This document shows, piece after piece, positions 56,503-64,000 of a stretch of 64,000 nt of DNA. This DNA is from Umbilicaria muhlenbergii (Eukaryota > Ascomycota > Lecanoromycetes > Umbilicariales > Umbilicariaceae), in assembly GCA_000611775.1 (NCBI GenBank), contig KK106982.1, forward strand, positions 2,152,878-2,216,877. Direction: 5' to 3'. Made by a program: the position numbers and the translations under genes. Below the pieces are notes generated by a model. That model ran no database searches, was not told where the DNA came from, and worked only from the letters and a program-made list of their open reading frames with translations. Positions within the stretch are counted from its first letter, which is position 1, and each line of letters starts with the position of its first letter.

Positions 56503-58887
56503 TCACAGCCCCCTGAGCACCCCTAAAATGATTCTGAGTGCCTCAATCCTATTAGAAGGTGTGGTACTCGAATCCAAACACCCATTCCCGTCACTAATCC
56601 CGTCTCCAATAAAACTCATCGCCAAGTCCCCAGCCGTCTCACCTGCTTCATCCCTCATCGTCCTCAATCCTCCCCCTTCGCCCCTTTTCTCGTCCCAAGC
56701 GACCAATAACTTCACGGCTTCCACGTTCCCCGCCTCGACGGCCAAATGCAGCGCCGTCCTTCCTCCCATACACTTCGCTTTTACCATATCCTCAGTCGCA
56801 AATCTCTCCAACAACGCCACTACCACACTCCGGTTCGTCTCCCAGTCGATATCCTCCCACCTCAGCCCCGTCGACGGCCCTCCCTCGGGTGAGAGGAACG
56901 ACATCCCATGATAAGCCCACACCGCCCTATGTAACGCCGTAAGCCCGCGCTCAGGCTCCACGATGAATTCGAGCCGCTCCACAGCCGCGCCGCACTCGTG
57001 CAGCAGGAACCGCAACCGGGCAAGCGTGCTGCGCGACGTGTAGGCAACAGTGTGCCCGAGGATAGTCAGCGGGTGCTCGGAGGCCAGAAGGCCATTGTTT
57101 GTGGATAGGGCGTTGGTTTGGGCGTTGTGAGAAAGGAAATGGCTGGCGAGGTGGAGGGCGGAGCTAGATAACGCGATGCTAAATGGTGTTTCGGGGGTGG
57201 TGGCGGTGGCTGGGCGGCCGTCGATTGGCACGCCGGCGTCAAGGAGGATGGCGAGAAGGGGTGTTGGAGTGACTTGATTGTGGGCAGCGTGGGCTAGAAT
57301 ATGTAGGCCGGTCCAGTTCATTTCGGCTGGGTTGTAGGGGTTCTGGCTGGTGGAAAGGAGGTCGGCGCCGTGGGCGAGGAGGAGATTGAAAATTGGTTGG
57401 CGGTTGAGTCGGATGCTTTCCAGGATTGGAGTGCGTTTTTCGACTCCGCAAGCTTGATTTATATGCGCAGGATGGAATACGCCAATACTGGGTTTCCGCT
57501 CGGTAAGATTGTCGTTAGAGAGCAATTCCTTCGTATGGTCGGAAAGAAGATACTCTACGGCCCTGTCGCTCATTCTCGTAACTGCGGAATATAAAGCTGT
57601 GCAGCCGAAAAGACCAATACCAGTGGTGAAAGATATATTGGTAGACTTGATAAGTAGATAATCGAATGTCTGGCTAAGCCTCTCTTGGTATCTATCACCA
57701 TGCCTAAGAATCATGCTGAACATATCTGCACTTGTAATTGCGTTTGAAACCAACGTGCCGTATGTGAACACGATATTCGCATGAGTCAACGCATCACACA
57801 TGAGCTTTAGGCATTCAGCATGGTGGAAGTGGGCAGCCCACGCCACAGGGGACAAATCGTTTTTGGAGGGTGCAAGCATGCAAATAGAGACATCTCGGCC
57901 ATTATCAAGCAAGTATTTGACAACGTCTGCACGGTCATGGTGAACAGCCCAACATAAAGGCGACCCAGGTTTTTGATGGTCCACCTCAATGCCTGCTCGG
58001 AAGACAGAATAAGAAATCCGCACGGTCGTTTGCAGCCGAAGGTCGGCACCAGCTTTCAATAGTGCCTCTCCTATTGCTGTAACATCTTCAGCTTCGAAAG
58101 AGACCAGCCAATGTAAGGGAGACTCGTTTCTGGCCGTCGCTATTGATGCATCTGCTCCTAGACCCAGAAGGATATGCACCACGCGAGTGTGTCCAGCTCG
58201 ACAGGCGCTGAGTAGGGCCGTCTCTCCTTGGTCGTTCAGTAAGTTGGCTGGCACAGAGTACGTATCTATCAGCGCTTCTACTGCTTCACACCATCCGCTG
58301 CTGGCTGCGATGTGCAAGATTCTATCTCCACGCTTGTTGACTCTGAAGTTTGACTTGTCTTTGACGTTCTTAAGTTTCTCGGCAATGCTAGACCGGCTGA
58401 CGAGCATATCCTGCCAGGGCCAATGCGCCAGACCGTGCAGCATCTGGTCTTTGAAGAAGAAATTTGCACCCAGACCTGCGGTGGCAGTGCGGATCTTAGT
58501 CATTACGTCTGCCACCTTGTCTGGCGCGGCGGTTTCCAAGTCTTTCAGCGCAGTTCGCGATCCTTTCAAAGCGCTTATTTCCAATTGAGATTTCAGGCCT
58601 TCGGTGGCTTTAGAACCTGGGGTCAAAGCATTCCAGATACGATAAGCGTAGGCTTGCGAGGGTTCGTGATGGTTAATTGCAGCAAGATTCAGCAAACGCT
58701 TAGCTTCATTGTGGTCGACCTCTGTCCCATAACCGTTTATATAGAAAGATGCAAGGATAAAGCATTCTGGCTGATTGATCATACCTTGTGCTTGGTCGAG
58801 CTCTTGTCGGCTACAAAAGGCATTGAATACGAAAGTCTGTACTGATGGCTCGAGGTGCCGCATTCGTTCCCATGATAAGACGTGATG
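56503..58887 (-). CDS. ankyrin-repeat region, probably C-terminal part of the kinase gene
   Basis: Long open frame of about 790 aa. The first 150 residues carry a Sel1-like/TPR-like start (LASFYINGYGTEVDHNEAKR, NLAAINHHEPSQAYAY). From about residue 175 to the end come many ankyrin units: RGDRILHIAASSGWCEAVEA, QGETALLSACRAGHTRVVHI, ESPLHWLVSFEAEDVTAIGE, GSPLCWAVHHDRADVVKYLL, LSPVAWAAHFHHAECLKLMC, RTPILESIRLNRQPIFNLLL, MNWTGLHILAHAAHNQVTPT and GRTALHLAVEAGNVEAVKLL. Just upstream on the same strand sits a kinase gene, and a 23-nt exon (58958-58936, reading ILQRSFD) would link the two. An ATG at 58863 could start a separate protein. Ligand or target unknown. Confidence 0.75.
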   Translation of the reverse strand, partial: HHVLSWERMRHLEPSVQTFVFNAFCSRQELDQAQGMINQPECFILASFYINGYGTEVDHNEAKRLLNLAAINHHEPSQAYAYRIWNALTPGSKATEGLKSQLEISALKGSRTALKDLETAAPDKVADVMTKIRTATAGLGANFFFKDQMLHGLAHWPWQDMLVSRSSIAEKLKNVKDKSNFRVNKRGDRILHIAASSGWCEAVEALIDTYSVPANLLNDQGETALLSACRAGHTRVVHILLGLGADASIATARNESPLHWLVSFEAEDVTAIGEALLKAGADLRLQTTVRISYSVFRAGIEVDHQKPGSPLCWAVHHDRADVVKYLLDNGRDVSICMLAPSKNDLSPVAWAAHFHHAECLKLMCDALTHANIVFTYGTLVSNAITSADMFSMILRHGDRYQERLSQTFDYLLIKSTNISFTTGIGLFGCTALYSAVTRMSDRAVEYLLSDHTKELLSNDNLTERKPSIGVFHPAHINQACGVEKRTPILESIRLNRQPIFNLLLAHGADLLSTSQNPYNPAEMNWTGLHILAHAAHNQVTPTPLLAILLDAGVPIDGRPATATTPETPFSIALSSSALHLASHFLSHNAQTNALSTNNGLLASEHPLTILGHTVAYTSRSTLARLRFLLHECGAAVERLEFIVEPERGLTALHRAVWAYHGMSFLSPEGGPSTGLRWEDIDWETNRSVVVALLERFATEDMVKAKCMGGRTALHLAVEAGNVEAVKLLVAWDEKRGEGGGLRTMRDEAGETAGDLAMSFIGDGISDGNGCLDSSTTPSNRIEALRIILGVLRGL

Positions 58888-59015
58888 CTACAGAAATTGG
58901 TAGTATTGGTTGTCTGTATAGGAGGGTCCTCTTACATCAAAACTTCTCTGTAAGATATCTGAAATATTGTGGCTTGACGCTATTAGTACAAGCATGCTAG
59001 AGGTAGTACTAGACC

Positions 59016-60422
59016 TCACCTAGGCCTGGGTTCTGATTCGAGAGATAGTACGTCTATCGCCTGCGCAAGGTTTCTTGATTCGATATCTTTACCAAGGCAT
59101 GGCTCCATCACAGCGTCAATGAGGCGGTAGAAACAGTCCAGCTGAGCTCTTCGCAAAGCCAAGGCATCCATGGCGCTTGAATCGAACCTTGCTGCTCGCA
59201 TTGCAAGCAACAGGTCTTGCAGGAAAACATCAATGTCATCCAAGCTTGCGAAATCAGTATTCGGCTGTTGCTTATAAGTCCGAAGCTTGGACCAGAGCTC
59301 TGCTAGGGGCACAGCGCTCTCTTCTCTGGTCCGGGCAGCCTTCACGAGATATGACAGATACCATACCTCGACCTTGGATTTGGCTTTGAGTTCATCAGCC
59401 TGCTTCATTCGCTCTATTTCCGCATAGTACTTGTCCCCGACTAGGTCAAGAGGTAATATAAGATCAAAGGGGCTATCTCCATCGTTCGCTACCCGCCATA
59501 CCAGCAGACCAAAGGAGTATATGTCAGTGGCTTTCAAGGTGGCCCGTGGTACTGGCGCATTAGTCTCTGGAGCTTTCCATGGACGGGTACCACCAACGTG
59601 GACCGCAGCATTGGACGCCGCTTCGACGACAGAGAATCCAAAGTCGGCTACTTTTGCAACGTAACTCTTCTTCTCGTCCACGAAAACAAGCACATTCTCG
59701 GCTTTCACGTCCCCATGCACTATACCACAGCTGTGCAAGACATCGATCCCAAGTGCGACACCCAGACACAAGCGTCGTCGCTCTTCGGAACTTAGCGGTT
59801 GCCCCCGTTGTAAATCGTGCAAGGTCCCATGTTGAGCATATTCCACCATGAGAACAGGGAGGCGGTGGCTTGGTTCGAAGGGATTGCTTCCCCATGCAAG
59901 GCCAAGCAGCTTCACGATGTTTGGATGCTTTCGTAGTGGTGGATGGACCAAAGCAAAAATCTCCATCATGGCAGAAGACATCGCTCTCTTATCACGTTGT
60001 ATAGGGTTCCCCGTCGATGTAAAAGCAATTCGCGCAGTCTTATATACGACATGCTTGGGTCGATCTTGAGCGCCTTGCTTCGTTACGAAACTTAGACCGC
60101 CATTATTCCCAGATGAAACCTCCATGTCTCTATCTTCTGGCACCCGGTGCATAGAAGCTGTGAACGATGCGCCATAGCCAATCAGAACCGAGCTGTCAAC
60201 TGCCTGCGCATCGACAAACATTGACGGAATTGGTGGCCGCTTCAGTTCTGAGACTTCAGCTGCAAGCATAATGAAATCAAATAGATGCGGAACGAATATA
60301 CCATCATCTTCGGCTTGATCTGCAGTAGAGGCCAGGACTTTCGGAGCGGACTCCGCTTCGGAAGATGCTAATGAAGAGAAGGGAGCAGATGTTTCCGGTC
60401 TACCGCTTTGGAAGGAGCTCAT
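59016..60422 (-). CDS. atypical protein kinase, probably N-terminal part of a kinase-ankyrin protein
   Basis: Open frame of 468 aa with a Ser/Ala-rich start. The kinase domain (about residues 80-400) has IGYGASFTASMHRVPE in place of a canonical glycine loop, VVYKTARIAF with a possible ATP-lysine, HPNIVKLLGLAWGSNPFE, VLMVEYAQHGTLHDLQRGQP, GIVHGDVKAENVLVFVDE (HGD instead of HRD; Asp and Asn kept), KVADFGFSVVEA (DFG intact), GTRPWKAPE and ATDIYSFGLLVWRV. The end SLESEPRP resembles the RPxxxDI end of kinase domains; the next exon would continue with ILQRSFD, then the ankyrin region. My best splice (donor at 59020) is out of frame by one base, so either the model is off or the gene is frame-shifted. 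Confidence 0.75.
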   Translation of the reverse strand: MSSFQSGRPETSAPFSSLASSEAESAPKVLASTADQAEDDGIFVPHLFDFIMLAAEVSELKRPPIPSMFVDAQAVDSSVLIGYGASFTASMHRVPEDRDMEVSSGNNGGLSFVTKQGAQDRPKHVVYKTARIAFTSTGNPIQRDKRAMSSAMMEIFALVHPPLRKHPNIVKLLGLAWGSNPFEPSHRLPVLMVEYAQHGTLHDLQRGQPLSSEERRRLCLGVALGIDVLHSCGIVHGDVKAENVLVFVDEKKSYVAKVADFGFSVVEAASNAAVHVGGTRPWKAPETNAPVPRATLKATDIYSFGLLVWRVANDGDSPFDLILPLDLVGDKYYAEIERMKQADELKAKSKVEVWYLSYLVKAARTREESAVPLAELWSKLRTYKQQPNTDFASLDDIDVFLQDLLLAMRAARFDSSAMDALALRRAQLDCFYRLIDAVMEPCLGKDIESRNLAQAIDVLSLESEPRPR

Positions 60423-61014
60423 GCTGGCATTTAGATCACGCTCGCATTCAAGGTCAGTTCAAGAACTGACACTGTAGACCCAAGGTAAGAACGAGAGAAG
60501 AAGTATACAGACTGAGATGGTGGTGTTGAGGAACTTGATGGGCCGCAGTCCTGCTTATGGTAAGGTCAATATCAGGTAGAGATAGAAGTCGTCAAGGCCG
60601 AAGCAGAAAAGCTCTAAGGCACGTGCTTCATAAAGAGCGTGACCGCTACAGTATAATCATGTGTAAAAGCAAATCGTAGGCTTGATCAAGTTCTGGGCGC
60701 CGCCGTTCGTGAAGTGTATGGTGTATGTCTACCTTAGTTTAATAGAGGGATTTAGCCACCCCTGTATTGTTTTTGAGCATATGCAGCAAGGGTTTTCGCG
60801 AGAGGTCAAAACACCGCCCTAACCATATATGTAAATGTAGGCGAGTTCAAAACTTAAATATGCTCAGCGACTGAGCATATTTGCTCAGTCACTGAACTAC
60901 GCTAGCAATTGAGCAAATGCAGGCTTCATACCATAATTAGTTAGTTAATTATTCAAAATAGACCTCCTTTTCGTGCTCCATACTGCCATGAATTGATGTG
61001 ACTGCCCCCCCACC
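60423..61014. other. kinase promoter and left end of transposon-like region
   Basis: No gene. The right half (from about 60857) carries the nested inverted repeats listed separately. Confidence 0.4.
60857..60921. repeat. nested inverted repeats, candidate transposon end
   Basis: First hairpin: arms AATATGCTCAG and CTGAGCATATT around CGA. It is followed at once by TTTGCTCA ... TGAGCAAA, an 8-bp inverted repeat with a 23-base loop. The TGCTCAG word occurs repeatedly. It sits just outside the decayed transposon genes; the matching right end is not in the window. Confidence 0.6.
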
Positions 61015-62337
61015 ATGGATGACCACTCCGACGGCGAGTATGAGGACGACTATGACGCTGGCTCGAATTCCGACCTGCCCCTTAGTCAGTATGTCGACGA
61101 GAGGCTTCCTCCGGAGGCCACAATCACTCATTATGCCCCTATACCTGCCGTACAAGCAAGAGGTGAAACCCCTGGAGACAGTCTCCCTTCTATAAACTCC
61201 CTTTTGGGTGCTTCCCATAATGGAAATACCCCGTCGGCTGCCACTCCCACACCCAATCTGTATGGGCAGTCCGCAAATCAACCGGTATTTTCATTGCAGC
61301 AAAGAAGCACCTATTCCAGCCCCTATCCAACTTTGACGCAGGCCTCCGCCCCCACCACCCCCGTATCATGAGCTCCCATTATGTCGCCCTACACGCCCAG
61401 TCCTGTCTCCACCCCTCAAACGCAGTCAGAGAACCTGGAGAACAACGGGGCGGAGCAGGAGGAGCAGTTGGAAGCTCAGGAGGAGGGTTCTCAAGGCCGT
61501 TCTTGAGGCAGGGCTAGAGCAAATCGGGGCATTGGACGACAACGAGGTACTGAGCGGCGGAGAACAGCTCAACAGCAGCTGGCGGACGATACGGAGGGCT
61601 TTGTTACTGAGCGTGGAAAGAAGCCACGGGCTCAAGGCATGCTAGCTAGTGAGAAGTTAGCTCTTATTTGAATTTGCGTCGACCAGCAGGAGTTCTATGA
61701 ACTACTCAATAAAACAAAATTCTGGGACAATGTACGGACGTTTCTGCAACGGGATACTGGGTACGAATTGAAAGCCCCAAGAATGACAGTCGAGAAGTGG
61801 TTGAAGAAGGATATTGAACAGGTTATAGAGGAAGAACTTGGGTCTGGAACAGAGGTCTCACATGACGACTTTTGAGCGGCTGTACAGGCATTTAAAACAA
61901 GGTGGTTATACATTCAAGGCTTGAAAGAAGCAGCAGAACAAACGCAGGCAGAATGAGAACAAACCACAATGAAAAGCTTCCGAGTTCAGCGTTCCATGAT
62001 TGCAACAATTGATGATGAGGAACCACTTGGTGGACGGCTTTATACACCCTCAGTGGCCTCTTCTCAAAGCTGAAATGCTTCAACTGTCTTGCCTGGGAAG
62101 CCACGAAAGCGTAGAAGAGCAGAAACCTCCGATGAGGACGAGATAACCAATACTCAGGTTGAGGCGGCTAAGGTTTTAGTGGATGGAATGCAGTCTGCAA
62201 TGACCACATTGGGCAGCAGCCTTCGAGGAATAGTTCCAGCAGGGGGAGACAGTGAGACCAATGCTCGTTTAGACCGCCTGGAGCGTGGTGTGACAGAATT
62301 GCTTGAACTTTTTAGAAGAAACCAAAGTTCGTCATAG
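61015..62337 (+). pseudogene. decayed Myb/SANT-like accessory protein of the transposon
   Basis: A plus-strand frame with at least six stops. It starts MDDHSDGEYEDDYDAGSNSD, has a Ser/Thr/Pro/Gln-rich part to the stop at 61371, continues with ENNGAEQEEQLEAQEEG, then an Arg-rich AT-hook-like stretch, then the DNA-binding fold EFYELLNKTKFWDNVRTFLQ ... GYELKAPRMTVEKWLKKDIE ... FKTRWLYIQGL, resembling Myb/SANT-like (trihelix) domains. The last open part (62089-62337) reads PRKRRRAETSDEDEI, a nuclear signal, and a short coiled coil ending RLERGVTELLELFRRNQ. Most stops (TGA, TAG) lie where CGA, CAG or TGG codons would be expected, as after RIP. Confidence 0.7.
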
Positions 62338-63083
62338 GTAGAAATTCATTAAAAATTGAGTTGTACTCTGATTGCTCTGAAACTTTCACATCTAATAGAT
62401 CATATTAATCTCTAGCGTCGAGAAAAAGGACAGCTTACATGAAGCATGTTTAGAACTTACCCCTTTTTCCATTTCCCACATGATGGAAGTGATACACCCC
62501 CTCATAATCACTCCCTTATCCTTGCTGGATAACCAGGGGAAAATGTGGAGAGCTTTTACATATGTAAAACTATAGAATGTGTTAATATGAGGTTGATCAG
62601 ACAAGAATGGAACTCACATCAGTTGAGTTTGAAAATCAAAGAAAGGTGAAAAGGGGGAAAATGTAGAATCACATAATGAGACTTGTATTACAAGCTTTGC
62701 ACATTAGAGAGAGATGAAATGCATATATATGTATAATATCCAGAGCTATAAGTCCTATGTATCAAGAGATTTCACCCTCTAAGATCAAAATGTTGAATTT
62801 TGACCTTACATCAACACCCCCCCACGGAATTGATACTCAGGCTTTCCCCTCATAGAACCACCTCTCTCAGCCTTAGAACTAACCTTCTTCTAGGCCCCCA
62901 TCAACGCTTAGAGGCTCATGAGGCATGGTGATGATTCTGTAGGGGGGTGATCAAAATAGCTTTTAAGAATCTGTCCAAAAGGTCAGTTTTCAATGTCGAA
63001 ACCTAAAGTAAGGGGTAAATCTGAAACATATAATTGTAGGTAATCATATAGAAGTGATTAAAACATCTTAAAAGAGACTGTTA
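62338..63083. other. AT-rich spacer between the two transposon genes
   Basis: No coding sequence; contains the LTR-like segment at 62580-62816. Confidence 0.4.
62580..62816 (-). repeat. possible Copia-type LTR fragment
   Basis: On minus a run of seven G directly precedes TGTTGATGTAAGG, the arrangement of a polypurine tract followed by an LTR start. About 237 bases later the segment ends in TTAACA, an imperfect inverse of TGTTGA. No target-site duplication or internal Copia gene is recognised next to it, so it could be a chance match. Confidence 0.35.
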
Positions 63084-63839
63084 CTACTTACCTGCTTCTT
63101 TCACCACTGCTGGTACTTCTCCCATGTACAGGTATTCCTCAACAGTAGGAGGCTCACATTGAAACCTCTTACTCATCTGATTTCCGCGGAGGCAGGTGCA
63201 GATATTGGACAATAAAACAGCCACCATATAACATAAAGCCACAGGGCCTTGTCCCACTCTTTGAGCAAGCCGAAAGCCGTTATATGTCCACTGATTCTGG
63301 TGAATGGCGAAGGCGTGTTCGACTTCAATCTGAAGCCTTGACATTCAGCGGTTAAACTGAGCTTCCAGACGTGTACGAGGCCGTCATATGGTGCGTGGGT
63401 AAGGGCCAATGATGCCTCAAACAGTACGGTAGGCGGGGTCGCCGTATAAATAGAGGCATTCCAAAGAACGACGACCTTCATTGACCTACAAACAGTCAAA
63501 ATTAGCAATTGTAGAGCAAATAGAAGAGATACCAGCCTTTATAAGCTTCTCTCAAAGGCCTGACTCATCAATCATGCCTCAGTCTCCTCTTCTACCAATG
63601 AACGGCCCCATAAGACTTGAGACTAGGCCGTCAGAGGTAACTACCGCCTGATATTTGTAGCAATGGTGATGTTTATGCCCTGAATAGAACTCCTCCTGGT
63701 TTTTTCCAGGCCGACATATTTGATTTGTGGTTCCGTTGATAAAACCCCATATACAGTGGCCTTCACCAGCGTTCCATATGACCCTAGTATACCTGGAAAG
63801 GGTAGAAAACGTCAGGCGTCTCTCATCCCAGGTCAGCAT
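63084..63839 (-). pseudogene. decayed Harbinger-type DDE transposase, N-terminal part outside window or unrecognised
   Basis: In reading order on minus: CIWGFINGTTNQICRPGKNQ and FYSGHKHHHCYKYQAVVTSD then SSLMGPFIGRRGD (63839-63579); LYLYGDPAYRTV followed by a stop, GIIGPYPRTI and another stop (about 63460-63390); then SRLQIEVEHAFAIHQNQWTY and VALCYMVAVLLSNICTCLRG (63344-63084). These are the three DDE blocks of the family: the first should read FIDGT but has Asn for the catalytic Asp, the second Asp (GDPAY) and the Glu (EVEHAF) remain. With in-frame stops and a lost active-site residue it cannot be active. Confidence 0.8.
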
Positions 63840-64000
63840 TGCCCTATATCAGCGGGCCAGGTGTATAATGGTGTCATTGAATACTGTTGACAACCATGGC
63901 CTGGAATGGCCAAATTGATTACACATAGACTTGTAGCGAGTAGGATAAGACAATCAACAGCAGACTACTGCCAGGGCAACCTCTGAAGGAGCATATACTC

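Larger units (their letters stand above)
60857..64000. mobile_element. degenerate PIF/Harbinger-type DNA transposon, right end outside window
   Basis: Two decayed genes facing each other: a Myb/SANT-like DNA-binding protein on plus (61015-62337) and a DDE transposase of the Harbinger kind on minus (63084 to beyond about 63840). PIF/Harbinger elements are known to encode just this pair. Both have stop codons from apparent C-to-T (or G-to-A) changes. A possible terminal repeat lies at 60857-60921. The right boundary is beyond base 64000, so target-site duplication cannot be tested. An LTR-like segment may be nested at 62580-62816. Confidence 0.75.

Overview
The window is nuclear DNA of a filamentous ascomycete (Pezizomycotina; a dothideomycete- or eurotiomycete-like genome is the best guess). 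Genes are close-packed on both strands and most carry several short introns of about 45-70 nt with canonical ends. The gene set is fungal: a PREG/Pho80-type cyclin, a KRE9/KNH1 wall protein, an AKR1 palmitoyltransferase and fungal mitochondrial assembly factors. Splice junctions below were chosen by eye so that frames and family motifs join; they are predictions. Exon lengths were checked to sum to whole codons where a full exon list is given.

Layout. 0-4 kb: 3'-truncated cytochrome P450 and a dehalogenase/epoxide-hydrolase-type alpha/beta hydrolase, both on minus. 4.5-9.5 kb: a divergent Ser/Thr kinase and dihydroxyacid dehydratase (ILV3). 10.5-18 kb: a disordered basic protein of unknown role, the cytochrome bc1 chaperone CBP3, TIP41, Aurora kinase and the mitochondrial protease ATP23. 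18.8-23.6 kb: glutamate 5-kinase (PRO1) converging on leukotriene-A4-hydrolase-type aminopeptidase. 25.7-33.8 kb: a PAP2/Aur1-like membrane enzyme, a BTB protein, an Xaa-Pro aminopeptidase, KNH1 and a PHO85-type cyclin. 34.6-39.5 kb: a proline-rich protein, a 2-kb non-coding stretch with a 34-bp tandem repeat, and a secreted GPI-type protein. 39.9-47.6 kb: a coiled-coil protein that may be augmin subunit HAUS3, an LrgB/PLGG1-like transporter and a phenol-2-monooxygenase-type flavoprotein. 48.1-54.0 kb: cystathionine beta-synthase, SRP receptor beta and AKR1.

From about 54.2 kb the character changes. There is a decayed amidinotransferase gene with in-frame stops and frameshifts, about 1 kb of AT-rich DNA, an unusual protein kinase next to (probably fused with) a long ankyrin-repeat region, and then a degenerate PIF/Harbinger-type DNA transposon running off the right edge. 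Its two genes (Myb/SANT-like protein and DDE transposase) carry stop codons and a lost catalytic Asp of the kind expected from repeat-induced point mutation. A Copia-LTR-like segment lies between them. This right end is an accessory, repeat-affected compartment; the rest is mainly conserved core genome.

Working links between genes: ILV3, PRO1 and CBS are amino-acid biosynthesis enzymes. CBP3 and ATP23 both serve respiratory-complex assembly. TIP41 and Aurora share a divergent promoter, as do SRP receptor beta with AKR1 and the HAUS3-like gene with the LrgB-like gene. I did not find a convincing, wholly new multi-gene system. The best leads are the kinase/ankyrin locus, the HAUS3-like assignment and the eukaryotic LrgB-like protein.
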